This document shows positions 19,546 to 30,960 of a DNA stretch of 64,000 nt, piece after piece. The first letter of the stretch is position 1. Every line of letters starts with the position of its first letter. This DNA comes from Ovis canadensis (Eukaryota; Chordata; Mammalia; Artiodactyla; Bovidae). The stretch covers positions 33,706,501 to 33,770,500 of the forward strand of contig NC_091255.1 of the NCBI RefSeq assembly GCF_042477335.2. The letters are read 5' to 3'. The notes below the pieces were generated by a model. The model did no database searches, had not been told where the DNA came from, and saw nothing but the letters and a program-made list of their open reading frames with translations. The translations under genes were made by a program, and so were the position numbers.

Positions 19546-19582
19546 AATGTCACGAATAAATGGAGTTAAAACTTATATAATA

Positions 19583-19712
19583 GAGACTTCCCTGGGGGTC
19601 CAGTGGGTAAGACATTGAGCTCCCAATGCAGGGGACCTGGGCTCGATCTCTGGTCAGGGAACTAGATCCTACATGCTGCAAAGAAGACCCGGTGCAGTTA
19701 AATGAATACAAA
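19583..19712 (+). mobile_element. CHR-2-type SINE, partial
   Basis: Forward copy: GACTTCCCTGGGGGTCCAGT, GGGTAAGACATTGAGCTCCC, CTCGATCTCTGGTCAGGGAAC. Confidence 0.75.
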
Positions 19713-20005
19713 GAAAAATGTATATAATAATGCAAATAAACAAATTAAGAACTCCTTTGATCCTCTGGCCTTTTCCAGTATACCTCTTTTTTTTCTCTCT
19801 CACAACTGAACTTCTGTAAAGAGAAGTCTCATCTTGCTTGTTTCCACGAGTCAGCTCTCATTCTCTCTTCCTTACTTCAGCCTGGCTTCTGCCTTCGCTG
19901 AACCCCACCCCATCTACAAAGACTGTGTTGTCCAGTCCTCAGCCACCAGGCAATTTGCACTGCAGGGATTCTGAACAACTTTATTTTAAAAAAATTATAT
20001 AACTT

Positions 20006-20750
20006 GGCAGACCTCGCTTTTCCTCGCCTGGGTTCAGATTGCGAGTCCGCACTGTAGCGGATGCTGCAGTTAACGGAACGTTAACGGTTGTTGTCTGAGT
20101 GGTTTATTGTGGCCCTCGAGGCTACAAGCCCAAGTATCTTTAGCTCAGGAAGAAGTTAGGAGAAGAGTGTCCTGGCTGCCTGGACATCTGCCGCGAGGGG
20201 ACTTCCCAGGTCCCTGGTTTCTTTGAAGTGTTCATAGCAGGAAAGCTGATTGACTCCAAGAAGGGAGGCGATGGCTACGTGGACACAGAGAGCAAGTTTC
20301 TGAAGCTGGTGGCCACCATCAAAGCCACTTTGGCTTGATGTGCCCTAAAGACAGAGACCAGGGACCTTGGCCCAGCCCCTCTCAGCAGACGCTTCATGAC
20401 AGGAAGGACTGAAATGTCTCTTAGACGCCTGGTCCTTCCCTGATGTTCCCATGGCCGCCAGTTGAAGCAGGATGGACACCCTGGTCTTTGCCTGTGTGTG
20501 GGAGTGTGTGTGTGTCCCCAGAAGCCTAATGTTGCTCACTGGTCCTGCTCCCCTCCCCTATCCCTCATCTCCCTGCATCTCCCTGCCCCCATGTCTTCCT
20601 TCTACCCTCTGGTGTTTGGGGTGGTCCTGCTCCAGGGTTCGTTTTCAAGGGGAAGCAGAGAGCAGGATCAGGATGAGTGAGTCTCAGATTTCAGCAGCGA
20701 TAGCAACAGTTCACAGCTCAATAAATGGTGATGAGGTTAACAACAACAAC
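20006..20750 (+). pseudogene. SELENOW: Processed pseudogene of selenoprotein W
   Basis: An intronless copy of SELENOW mRNA has a 5' UTR, a decayed reading frame ending [11 protein letters not shown]-stop at 20336-20338, and a 3' UTR with AATAAA near 20719 and an A-rich AAC tail. A 14-bp duplication AAATTATATAACTT flanks it at 19992-20005 and 20751-20764, proving L1-type retroposition. The ATG is lost, codon 5-6 Arg became TGA (20096-20098), and a TAG occurs at 20141. The selenocysteine UGA is CGA (20117-20119), turning C-x-x-U into C-G-P-R. The parental protein is a small thioredoxin-fold redox selenoprotein; this copy cannot make it. Confidence 0.92.
20389..20446 (+). ncRNA. SECIS-like element in the SELENOW retrocopy
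   Basis: In the 3' UTR the ATGAC ... TGATG quartet halves enclose a pairing stem (AGGAAGGAC with GTCCTTCC) and an apical GAAATGTCTC loop, as in SELENOW SECIS elements. It is a relic; no selenoprotein frame remains upstream. Confidence 0.65.
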
Positions 20751-20773
20751 AAATTATATAACTTAATTCAGAT

Positions 20774-20960
20774 AGCTTCCTTTGTGGCTCAGCTGGTAAA
20801 GAATCCGCCTGCAACGTGAGATACCTGGGTTCGATCTCTGGGTTGGGAAAATCCCCTGCAGAAGGGAAAGGCTACCCACTCCAGTATTCTGGCCTGGAGA
20901 ATTCCATGGACTATATAGCCCATGGGGTCGTGAAGAGTCGGACACGACTGAATGACTTTC
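20774..20960 (+). mobile_element. Bov-tA SINE
   Basis: Forward copy from AGCTTCCTTTGTGGCTCAGC to GACACGACTGAATGACTTTC. The direct repeat TTAATTCAGA at 20763-20772 and about 20973-20982 is the target duplication. It inserted immediately downstream of the SELENOW retrocopy. Confidence 0.9.
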
Positions 20961-21047
20961 GCTTTCTTCATTTTAATTCAGAGGGATAGAACTCTGTCTG
21001 GCTTCTTTAACAACAAAATGCAACGTGCCATAAAATGTACACATTTT

Positions 21048-21346
21048 GGGCGTCCCTGGTGGTCCAGTGGTTAAGAATCCCCCTGACAATGCGGGGGATA
21101 TGAGTTTGATCTCTGGTCTGGGAAGATCCACCTGACTCGGAGCAACCAAACCTGAGAGTCACAACAACTGAGCCCACAAGCCCTAGAGCCCATGCTCCAC
21201 AACAAGAGAAGCCACCACAATGAGAAGCCCGAGCGCAGCGACTACAGAGTAGCTCCCGCTCGCCGCAACTTGAGAAATCCCGCCGGCAGCAATGAAATCC
21301 CAGCGGAGCCTAAAATAAATCAATCAATCTAAAAAAAAAAAAAAGT
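21048..21346 (+). mobile_element. CHR-2-type SINE, full length
   Basis: CGTCCCTGGTGGTCCAGTGG, TTAAGAATCCCCCTGACAAT, CACAACTGAGCCCACAAGCC-type tail units and an A-rich end (AATCTAAAAAAAAAAAA). Confidence 0.88.
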
Positions 21347-21817
21347 ACACGTTTTACTAAAGGGAAGGCCCTCCCCCAGCAAATATTTTTGTCTTTTCTA
21401 TTGATAGACGTATCTGAAAGAGAGGCTGTGGTTTCATGTTTATCAGTCAAGGCCACAATTACTATTTCAGGGCACAAAAACTTTGGACCCAGCATCAATT
21501 CGGGGAGAAGGGAGCAAAGTTCACATTTTCATCCAGATGTCATTTGAGAAGGGATCAAAGTTCATATTTTCATCCAGATGTCATTTATAAACATAGTGAT
21601 AAAAAGATCCTTAGCTCAAAAACCCCGTCTTTTTTCATCCCTGTGCCCCTCTCTCTGACTATGGCCCTCCATCCCCCACCAAAGATGACCTACCTTTGGA
21701 AACTAAATTTTCAGCAAGTGGGACATTAGCTGTTCTTATTTTGTCTGAAATATTTTTTCCCCCTTTATCTTACACCTGAAACCTCATGAATGTTTTTCTA
21801 GTGTCAAATATATGCAC

Positions 21818-22090
21818 TGCTGCTAGTGCTAAGTCACTTCAGTCGCGTCCGACTCTGTGCGACCCCATAGACGGCAGCCCACCAGGCTCCCCCATCCCTG
21901 GGATTTTCCAGGCAAGAACACTGGAGGGGTTGCCATTTCCTTCTCCAATGCATGAAAGTGAAAAGTGAAAGTGAAGTCGCTCAGTCGTATCCGATTTTTA
22001 GCAACGCCATGAACTGCAGCCCACCAGGCTCCTCCGTCCATGGGATTTTCCAGGCAAGAGTATTGGAGTGGGGTGCCATTGTCTTCTCCA
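21818..22090 (-). mobile_element. BOV-A2 dimeric SINE
   Basis: Reverse-oriented dimer: CTGCTGCTAGTGCTAAGTCA for one unit and GTGAAAGTGAAGTCGCTCAG for the second. Confidence 0.9.
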
Positions 22091-22099
22091 AACAGGCCC

Positions 22100-24230
22100 C
22101 TTTAAAAATGTTATAAGCATTTATTTTACAACATCTAAAATATGTTTTTAATCTATTTTGTTTTATAAAGGAAAAAATGATAAACATATCTGTATTTATA
22201 CCCAGTTCAAATGATAAAACATTTCAGTTATGGTTAGAGCTCGCCTACCTAATCACAGGCCTCCTCCCCATCAGCTTAAAACCAGACAGAATATGGTGTT
22301 TATTTATGCCTCTGTTCTTTATACTTTTGCTATTTGTTTGTATCCTTAAGCAAAATATAGTCTTATATTGCATATTTAAAATTTTATAAGCGTTATCATC
22401 CCGTAAGTGTTCTTCTGTAACTTAATTCTTTCACCAAATATTATGAAGCTTTCGCCAAATCCTTGTAAGCTTCATTCATATTTATGTGCATATCTCTAAT
22501 TCCTTCATTTTTCCTGCTATATAAAAATCTAGCATGAAAATGCCCCAATTTATTTATCCATTCGCTCGCTGTTGGATTTTTCAAATTTTTTCCTTGTTGC
22601 AAGCGCTGCTACCTCATCTTTCCTGTATGTGTCTCCTATACACACATGTGGGAGTTTTTCCCTAGGACAACGGTCTTTGAACTTGGCTCATGTTCTCCCC
22701 AAGGTAATTTTGAAATTATTATGTATCTCTTTCCAAATTTTAAGTTGTTATCTAAATTTTTAAATCATAAGTTTTTATTTATTTGAAAATTTATGTTGGA
22801 GTATAGTTAATTAACAATGTTGCATTAGCTTCGGGTGTACAGCAAAGTGACTCAGTTATATAGATATGCGTGTATCTATCCTTTTTCAAGTTTTTTCCCA
22901 TTTAAGCTATTATATCATGAGTTTAAATACTAGTGTGAGCCATGTGAATCTGCTATATTTGTTTGTTGAAAGTGATTGAATATTAATTTCATTTAGTTAA
23001 GACTGATAGCTGCAAAGAATGTCATGCCTTATTAATATAAATATCATTTAAAACTAAAATTGTTACTCCACTTTTCAACATGTATCCAATGAAATCTAAA
23101 CATCACAGTAATCTGATACTTGCTATTATCCACTTTAAAAATACTCAACCTCTTCCTTGACAGTCCAAAATTTTACATAGCTATTTTTCTCATTTATCTT
23201 GTATTTCCATTCCATTTAGTTAATAAAATTTCTCTTAACATATATTTGAAGTCTTCTAATGCTCTCCTGATGATATTTTTCCACAATAAAAATATGTATA
23301 TAGATGGAAATACTCATGCTTTAAAATTTCTTATGAAAGTAAGGCTCTAAGAGTTCAAATTTTCTTCTGCTTTGAGTTACAGCAACAATTATTAGTATAC
23401 ACTTAAGCAAAGCAACATAATTATAACAGATTTTAAAATAAATAATTATTAAATTTGAAAAGTGAAATTTGATTGTAAAGGCAGCTGCATAAGGTTGATG
23501 GGGCTTAATTTGTTATCTGTTTGCCATGGATGAATGTTACATGTTACTTGGCAGAGGCAAGATTCAGCATCAACTCTGTCCTTATTTTCTGTTATAGATG
23601 TGGGCTCTGAGCAACTTTGCTCCTGTAAATAGACAGGAATAAAGGATTTTTAAGAGCAGAGTTTCTTAATTCTGTGAACTTTCAAAAGTTTCACCAAATT
23701 CACCAAAAATTGCGCAAAGAGCCATCCTAGGAAACTGTTTTGAATGTCGTATCAGTTGGCAGCCTGATTTGATTCTCACTCAATTTTGCTGATGGTAAAA
23801 GAACTGGAAATTACCTGGCTCAGAAACACATTTGTTGCTCAAGCCTGCAGTGCCATTTTCTCGTTCACCTTTCAAGAATTACACCAAAAAGTCTGTATTA
23901 GAATTTTCAAATGATAACTAAATATCTTTCATGTAGAAGCATCTTATAAGACTCATATACTCAGAAAGACATGGGAAGATGAAAATATTACTGATTTCAG
24001 TACATCTGACAATTCATTTTTAAAAATTTCTTATGTTTCTATTTTATTTATTTTAAAATGTTTATGTTGCTTTACTATATAAATACACCTTTTAGAAAGG
24101 AAAGTTATTTTCTGTTATGTGATTTACCTATAGGTGTGTCAAAATATTGATACTACAAATTTAGCTCAGTTGGCTTATGGGATACATCTCTGTATAACCT
24201 CATTGGCAAAATCAGTATTTATTGTCAAAG
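22100..24230. other. AT-rich intergenic stretch with old L1 fragments
   Basis: No gene recognised. About 22400-22720 and 22770-22900 resemble ruminant/old L1 3' sequence (GTGTACAGCAAAGTGACTCAG at about 22835). The remainder is AT-rich unique or highly decayed sequence. Confidence 0.5.
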
Positions 24231-24246
24231 TAGTCATCCAAATTAG

Positions 24247-24440
24247 GCTTCCCTGGTGTTTTGCCTGCCAATGCAGGAGACTTGGGTTCGATCCCTGGGT
24301 CGGGAAGATCCCCTGGAGGAGGGCATGGCAACCCACTCCAATATTCTTGCCCAGAAAAATCCCATAGACAGAGGAGTCTCGCACGCTACAATCCTTGGGG
24401 TCACCAAGAGTTGGATTCGACTGAGAGTCTAAGCACACAC
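24247..24440 (+). mobile_element. Bov-tA SINE
   Basis: Forward copy (GCTTCCCTGGTGTTTTGCCTG, GATCCCCTGGAGGAGGGCAT). The duplication TCAT(C/A)CAAATTAG-like lies at 24234-24246 and 24443-24455. Confidence 0.9.
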
Positions 24441-24567
24441 AATCATACAAATTAGACTTACTTTCTGAGGAAAAAAAAAAAGCAGGATTTCACGTTCCAA
24501 TCTGAAGAGCTATGTTAATCTATATCCTGTAACAACTGTCTCACTTCTGTATTCTTGTAACTCAAGG

Positions 24568-24787
24568 GCCTTGCTAAGTCATTTCCGTCGTGTCCAACTC
24601 TTTGCGATCCTCCGGACTGTAGCCCATTAGACTCCTTGGTCTATGGGGTTCTCCAGGCAAGAATGCTGGAGTGGGTCGCCATGCCCTCCTCCAGGGAATC
24701 TTCCTGACCCAGGGATCAAACCCAAATCTCTTACATCTCCTGCATTGGCAGGTGGGTTCTTTACCACTAGCACCACCTGGGAAGCCC
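24568..24787 (-). mobile_element. Bov-tA SINE
   Basis: Reverse copy (TTGCTAAGTCATTTCCGTCG to CACCACCTGGGAAGCC), 130 bp from a forward copy, so the pair forms an inverted repeat. Confidence 0.9.
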
Positions 24788-24849
24788 AAGTAACTGAGCT
24801 TATATAACTCATATAAGTTGATTCTGTTTCCACATACACCACTTATAAA

Positions 24850-25340
24850 AAATGTAAGTGTAATGCCCTGAACTTAATAATATGTATCCTGTGTGGTAGG
24901 TCACATTATTTGTGCACAGTTATTCATTCCCTTCCCATCTTTGCAATCCTGCCCCGCAGACAGTACAATTTCCCACCTCATTGACTTTGGACTTGGCCAT
25001 GGGACTTGCTTGGCTGGTGGAAGGGGAGAGATGAAGTCTGCCATATCTAAGCAGAGACTCCAGAAGTGCCGCAAGCTTCCCACCAGCCCTCTTGCTCCTG
25101 CTCTCCACCTGGAGAACAGTGCTGTCCTGAGAGTGCCTGCTGCCTCGGTCTAGGCCTCGGAATGAGAAAGCAAGTCGAGCAGACCCACAGTTCAGAATGA
25201 GGAGAGCATAGAGCTGCCCACAACCTACCCACAGAGGGGAGCAGAGTTGGAAAACCGCAGACTCCCAGCCGATTTGCGGCTCTGGAATAAATATTTGTTG
25301 TTGCAAGTCGAACCTAGCGAAAGCTGACCAATGCTTTCTT
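24850..25340. repeat. Possible MaLR/MLT-like LTR remnant
   Basis: The end GGAATAAATATTTGTTGTTG, followed by an AGTCGAACC-like region, resembles the 3' end of mammalian MaLR-type LTRs. It contains chance ORFs on the minus strand (24920-25306). Assignment is weak. Confidence 0.3.
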
Positions 25341-25849
25341 TTAATGGCACATCCTATATTCTGAGCAAATAAAGCTCTGAATTTTTAGCAACCAAAACTT
25401 GTTTACAAATAAAACACTGCTCCCAAGTTAAAGCCTGGAAATAAACCATGGCTGCTTTTAGTTACAGTGACCGGTTCTTGCAGCAACCCTAATCCATAGA
25501 AATACTTACACACCCTGCCCAAATACACGCAAATAGTCTCAAATAAAAGTATCTAAAGTATCTGAAGTAAAACTATTCACCAGCCGCATTCCTAGATGTG
25601 TCTTATGCCTGTCATCATCTCATCAGTAATACCATTTTCTTAGCTACAATATCAGCTATATAAATAGAAAAGGGGCGATTGGATTCATTAGTCAATGCAC
25701 TGCAATTTAAAAAGAGTTTTTAAACTTCAACATAATTTGACTTATGAGCTGCAAAAATAGTAGAGATCATTCCTATATATCATTCTCCAGATTGCCCCCA
25801 CACAGCATTCCACATGGCCGTGCTAGTAAAAGCAGAAAATTGTCATTCG

Positions 25850-26310
25850 TACAGAGACATTACTTTGCTGACAAAGATCCATATATTCAAAGATCTGGTT
25901 TTCCCAGTAGTCATGTATGAATTGAGAACTGGACCATACGGAAAGCTGAACACTGAAGAATAGATGCTTTTGAACTGGGGCTGGAGAAGACTCTTGAGAG
26001 TCCCTTGGACAGCAAGGAGATCAAACCAGTCAATCCTAAAGGAAATCAATGCTGAATATTTATTGGAAGGACTGTTGCTGAAGCTCCAATACTTTGGCCA
26101 CCCGATGGGAAGAGCTGACTCTTTGGAAAAGACACTGATGCTGTGAAAGATTGAAGAGTAAAGGAGTAAGGGGCAGCAGAGGCTAAGGTGGTTAGATAGC
26201 ATCACTGATTCAACACACACAAATCTGATCAAACTCTGGGAGATAGCAGAGGACAGAGGAGCTTGACAGTCCAAGGCGTCACAGAGTCAGACATGACTTA
26301 GTGACTGAAC
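25850..26310 (+). mobile_element. BovB LINE 3' fragment
   Basis: Plus-strand translation includes WRRLLRVPWTARRSNQSILK, GHPMGRADSLEKTLML; the end is CACAGAGTCAGACATGACTT. It corresponds to the C-terminal part of the BovB ORF and 3' UTR. Confidence 0.9.
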
Positions 26311-26325
26311 AACATGCCCAGTTGT

Positions 26326-26357
26326 GGTGTGTGTGTGTGTGTGTGTGTATGTGTGTA
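26326..26357. repeat. (GT)n microsatellite
   Basis: A run of GT dinucleotides interrupted once by AT, at the 3' end of the BovB fragment, a common place for RTE-associated microsatellites. Confidence 0.9.
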
Positions 26358-26369
26358 GTTCTACACTGG

Positions 26370-26600
26370 TATGTCTATCGCTATGGCAGTGATACAGTGT
26401 TACAGTCGCATTCTCCCCCAATCCTAACCACTGGCAGCTCCTGGTCTTTTCCACTCCCCTCTAATTTTTCACTTGCAGAATGTTATATACATGGAATCAT
26501 ACCCCCTGTAACCTTTTGTGACTGGCTTTTTACACTCAGCATAATGCCCTTAAGATCCATCCAGGTATGTTCTTTCTGTTTTTTTAACCACTGAGTTGCA
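26370..26600. repeat. Old L1 3' UTR fragment
   Basis: ACATGGAATCATACCCCCTG, TTTTTACACTCAGCATAATG and AAGATCCATCCAGGTATG are characteristic of L1 3' UTRs. Confidence 0.55.
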
Positions 26601-26607
26601 TTTTACT

Positions 26608-26812
26608 GGGCTTCCCAGGAAAGTGGTAAAAGAATGTGCCTGCCAGTGTGGAAGACCCAAGTTCGATCCCACGGTTGGGACGATCCCCTGGAGAAGGAAA
26701 TGGAAACCCACTCCAGTATGCTTGCCTGTATCCTCTATGCCATGGATAGAGGAGCCTGACAGACTATAGCCTATGGGGTCACAAAAGAGTCAGACATGAC
26801 TTAGTGACTAAA
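26608..26812 (+). mobile_element. Bov-tA SINE
   Basis: Forward copy from GGGCTTCCCAGGAAAGTGGT to ATGACTTAGTGACTAAAC. ATTTTACTG on both sides is a likely target duplication. Confidence 0.88.
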
Positions 26813-27003
26813 CAACAACAGAATTTTACTGCTTGGGTAGAGCAGCACAGCCTCTTGACCACGAATGAACTTGTTGGCCAACCCAAATATCTTCATGTCA
26901 ATAGCTAATGATTACATCAATCTCTATCACTTCATGAGTCTTGAATTCTGATAGGCAATTTCCCTCCTCTTCTCCAGAACTGTTTTAACTATTCTTGGCT
27001 TCT

Positions 27004-27517
27004 TGTGTCAATCACAAATTGGCACTGGCCACGGGGTCTCGCCATCTAGCTCTGCAAGCATTAAATCTGTGCTGATGCAGTTGCTGATTTCTAACACGTC
27101 CTGAAAGGAGTTCAGGGTGGAGGGCAGACATGAGGCCCTCTGTGCTCAGGAAAAAACTGACAAGACAGGTTTTCAGATAGTTGGATATTTTCAGAAGCTT
27201 ATTTTATGAGCCCAATTCTTGTATCTCCTCATATCTAGAAAAGCACTAAAATCCTTCATGGTGTCGACTGTTTCTCATGACTTGTGGAAAGTTTCATGAG
27301 ACTAGCAGAGATTTTCTGGAAAGAATAATGTGCTTGACTGTATGTACGCCCCCTTCACCAAAATCACATGTGTATTTATCTTCCCCTCTGCCCTTCGGCA
27401 CAGTTTCTCAGAGCTATCTCAGGTGCTGTCTCCTGGTCTGCAGTTCTTATTTTGCCCCAAATAAAACTTAACTTGCAACTTTCATGCAGTGCAATTTTTT
27501 TTTAATCGACTCTTGCA
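27004..27517 (+). mobile_element. ERV LTR, copy 1
   Basis: About 510 bp starting TGTGTCAATCACAAATTGGC with poly(A) signal in CCAAATAAAACTTAACTTGC near the end. It is homologous to 29377-29880 throughout. No internal retroviral genes adjoin it. Confidence 0.75.
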
Positions 27518-27696
27518 AAAATTAGAACTTTAGATGTAACTTGTCAAATAAAAATTCGATTGGGATTTTGATTGGGATTGAAATGAATTTATAGATTAAT
27601 TTGAGAGGCATGACTATCTTTACAATGTTTAGTCTTCCTATCCATGAACTTGGTATAATCTTTCCATTTATTAGCTTTGTTGTTGTTGTAGTTGCA

Positions 27697-27897
27697 CTTC
27701 GTTGCTGTTTAGTTGCTAAGTCATGTCTGGCTCTTGGGGCTCCATGGACTGTAGCCTGCCAAGCTCCTCTGTCCATGGGATTTTCCAGGCAAGAATTCTG
27801 GAGTGGGCTGCCATTTTCTTCTCCAGGGAATCTTCCCTACCGAGGGATGGAACCCGAGTCTCCAGCACTGCAGGCAGATTCTTTACCACTGAGCCCC
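27697..27897 (-). mobile_element. Bov-tA SINE
   Basis: Reverse copy: GTTGCTGTTTAGTTGCTAAG, CCAGGCAAGAATTCTGGAG, TTTACCACTGAGCCCCAA. Confidence 0.88.
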
Positions 27898-28029
27898 AAC
27901 CACATATACCCTCTTTAAAGTAAAATCTAATCTCCCTAAAACCAAGTTCCCTTGCTGAGTTTGTGATTAACCTCTCTATCGTTAACTTTGTTCTCTTTCT
28001 TATCCTGCCCCTATCCCCTTTCGTTGTTT

Positions 28030-28870
28030 CGTTGCCAATAATGTCCAACTCTTTGTGACCCTATGGACTGCAGCATGCTAAGCTTCCCTGTGCTTAACCA
28101 TCTCCCAGAGTTTGCTCAAACTCATGTCCATTGAATCAGTGATGCCATACAACCATGTCATCCTCTGTCATCTCCTTTTCCTCCTGCCTTCAATTTTTCC
28201 CAGCATCAAGGTCTTTTCCAGTGAGTCGGCTGTTCACCTTAGGTGGCCAAAATATTGGAGCTTCAGCTTCAGCATCAGTCCTTCCAATGAATATTTAGGG
28301 TAGATTTCCTTTAGGATTGACTGGTTTGATCTCCTTGCTGTCCAAGGGACTCTCAAGAGTCTTCTCCGCACCACAGTAGGAAAGCATCAATTCTTCGGTG
28401 CTCAGCCAACTCTCACATCCTACATGACTACTGAAAAAACCACAGCTTTGAATATATGGACCTTTGTCAGCAAAGTGATGTCTCTGCTTTTTAATGCGCT
28501 GTTTAGGTTTGTCATAGCTTTTCTTCCAAAGAGCAAGTGTTTTTTACTTTTATGGCTGTAGTCATTGTCCACAGCGATTTTGGAGCCCAAGAAAAAATAT
28601 CTGTCACTGTTTCCATTTTTTCCTGATCTATTTGCCATGAAGTGATGGAACTGGATGCCACGATTTCAGTATTTTGAATGCTGAGTTTTAAACCAACTTT
28701 TTCATTCTCTTCTTTCACCTTCATCAAGAGGCTCTTTAGGTCATCTTTGCTTTCTGCCATTAGGATGGCATCATCTGTGGCACCCTGTGGCATAGGGTGG
28801 CATATCTGTGGTTATTAATATTTCTCCCAGCAATCTTGATTCCAGTTTGTGAGTCATCCAGCCAGGCATT
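28030..28870 (-). mobile_element. BovB LINE 3' fragment
   Basis: Minus-strand blocks include AVDNDYSHKSKKHLLFGRKA, LNSALKSRDITLLTKVHIFK and LLMKVKEENEKVGLKLSIQN. It has the same orientation as the 17.6-19.5 kb copy and is separate from it. Confidence 0.9.
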
Positions 28871-29130
28871 TAGCATGATATATGAGGAGAATCAAAGAAA
28901 AGGGGAATTGAAACCAAACAAGATCCAGTGGGGCCCTCCTGGGTTAAAAACACGCACACACATGCACACACCCCTTGTGTCCATTTCTTATTTGTAGAAA
29001 AAGGCTTTGGCCTCCTAGATCTTCCCTGAATTCTGCAGAGCAGACTCGAGCAGATACTAATGAGGAAAGTGAGGGAACATGAAACAAAAGAAAAGTAGCC
29101 AAGAAACAATAGCTCAGCAGCAAAACAGAG

Positions 29131-29243
29131 TGCTGCTGCTGCTGCTAAGTCGCTTCAATCATGTCCGACTCTGTGCAACCCCGTAGACAGCAGCCCACCA
29201 GGCTCCCCTGCCCCTGGGATGCTCCAGGCAAGAACACTGGAGT
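29131..29243 (-). mobile_element. BOV-A2 SINE, partial
   Basis: GCTGCTGCTGCTAAGTCGCT, TCAATCATGTCCGACTCTGTG and CCAGGCAAGAACACTGGAG; one unit only. Confidence 0.88.
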
Positions 29244-29376
29244 ACTAGTACCTCTTCAAGGGATATACATACAGTCCGACACAAACCTTCGAATTGTTCT
29301 GCAAGAAATAAGACCCCTCTTACCAGGTGAAGGATGGGCATACATGTTGACCACAAGCATAGACCCCAGTCTAGTT

Positions 29377-29880
29377 TGTGTCAACTACAAATTGGCACTT
29401 GTCGTCTACCTATCTACCACTACAAGGATTAAGTCGTATGCTGCTGGAGCTGCTGGCCTTCAATACTCCCTGAAAGGAGTTGAGGGTGGAGACCAGAATG
29501 AGGCACTCTGTGCTTGGGGGCAAAACTGGTAAGATAGATTTTCAGATAGTCAGATATTTTCAGGAACTGATTTTATGAGCCCAATTCTTGTATCTTCCTA
29601 TATCTAGAAAAGCACTAAAATCCTTCATGGTGACAACTGTTCCTTGTGACTAGCAAAAGTTTCATGAGCCTAGTAGAAACTCCCTGGAAAAATATGTGCT
29701 TGACTGCATGTATTTCCCCTTCACCAAAAACCACATATACGCTCACCTTGCCCCCTTGGCTCTTTGGAGCAGTTTCTCAGAGCTATTTGAGGTGCTGTCT
29801 CCCCAGGCTGCAGTCTTCATTTTGCCCCCAATAAAACTTAACCTGTAACTCTCACAATGTGCATTTTTAAAAAACTGACA
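29377..29880 (+). mobile_element. ERV LTR, copy 2
   Basis: TGTGTCAACTACAAATTGGC to TTTTTAAAAAACTGACA, with CCAATAAAACTTAACCTG as poly(A) region. It matches 27004-27517 over its length and shares landmarks such as TTTTATGAGCCCAATTCTTG. Confidence 0.75.
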
Positions 29881-30125
29881 GCTAGAACCAGAAGGTTGAT
29901 GATTAAGAGTCCCAAACACCACCCTGCTGCCTCACTATTACCGACCAATGAGAAGAAAGTCATGCCCCCTGCAACTCTCACCCCGAATGTTGCCCTGAAA
30001 AGCTCTTCCCTGAAAGTCATTGGAGAGTTTGAATGTTTTTGAGCATGAGCTGCCTGATCACCTTGCTTGGCACCTGCAATAAACATCACAATTCCCCACA
30101 AGCTAATGTCAGTAGATTGGCTTTG
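29881..30125 (+). repeat. ERV LTR 3' portion of a different family
   Basis: ACCAATGAGAAGAAAGTCAT, TGAGCATGAGCTGCCTGATC, TTGGCACCTGCAATAAACAT and GTCAGTAGATTGGCTTTGG form an R-U5-like end with an AATAAA signal. Confidence 0.5.
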
Positions 30126-30127
30126 GT

Positions 30128-30222
30128 GAAAGTGAAAAGTGAAGGTCGCTCAGTCATGTCTGACTCTTTGCAGCCCCATGGACTAGACAGCCCATGGAAT
30201 TCTCCAGGCCAGAATAGAGTTG
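30128..30222 (-). mobile_element. BOV-A2/Bov-tA SINE, partial
   Basis: GTGAAAGTGAAAAGTGAAGG, GTCGCTCAGTCATGTCTGAC, TTCTCCAGGCCAGAATAGAG. Confidence 0.85.
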
Positions 30223-30282
30223 GCCAAACAGACTCAAGTTCAGCTGGGTAACAAAAGCAGTTGTATCACTGTAAGGAAGTGG

Positions 30283-30960
30283 TTTACTTGGATGAAATAA
30301 AATTATTTTTAAGGCAGGAAAAAATTTAAACATAAAATTCTCTGCCCATTTGAACCACTGCTTTCTTCCCTGTAGTGTGCATTGTACACCTGCGTTATAC
30401 GTTAACTGGTTTTGTTTCGCCATCCCATGGACTGTAGCTCACGAGACTCCTCAGTCCATGGGATTTCCCAGGCAAGAATGCTGGAGTAAGTTGCCATTTC
30501 CTCCTTCAGAGGATCTTCCCAACCCAGGAATCAAATCTGCCTCTCCTCCAGTGCAGGTGGATTCTTTACCACTGAGCCACTGGGGAAGCCTGTTATACAT
30601 TAACTAGATCCCCTAGAAGACACAGGAAGGCCTACTTTCAAAAAAAAAGAGAAGGAGGGAAATTTTCTCCTGGCGCCAGCAAGATAATTCCTTAGGAGAT
30701 AACATTTCTCTTTCAATCCTGGAAGGGGTCACAGTAACCAGCTTACTTTGTTGGACTATATAAACCATCAACATGTTACTTTGATGTAATATACTTTGTC
30801 TCAAAAACTCAAGTGACTTGACCTCTAATGGAGCAGTGCTCAGAGTTTTCTGAATGACTTTCTTGAATCATAATCCTCCAGCTGGCTGGAATAAAAATTT
30901 CATTGTTTTCTTAGGTTGACTATTGACAATTTTTGTTGACAACTTAGACTCATTCACACA
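30283..30960 (+). repeat. LTR-like element split by a SINE
   Basis: The left part (GGATGAAATAAAATTATTTTT to ACGTTAACT) and the right part (ATTAACTAGATCCCCTAGAA through AATATACTTTGTCTCAAAAAC to GGAATAAAAATTTCATTG) flank the SINE at 30416-30592. The left part also matches 2030-2170 in XAF1 intron 1. Confidence 0.45.
30416..30592 (-). mobile_element. Bov-tA SINE, truncated, with target duplication
   Basis: Reverse copy CGCCATCCCATGGACTGTAG to GAGCCACTGGGGAAGCC. GTTATACGTTAACT on the left and GTTATACATTAACT on the right are target duplications. Confidence 0.88.

Noticed and set aside
17581-19565. Target duplication for the BovB LINE
   Set aside because: Candidate flanks (CTTGTA versus CTTATA) are too short and imperfect to call.
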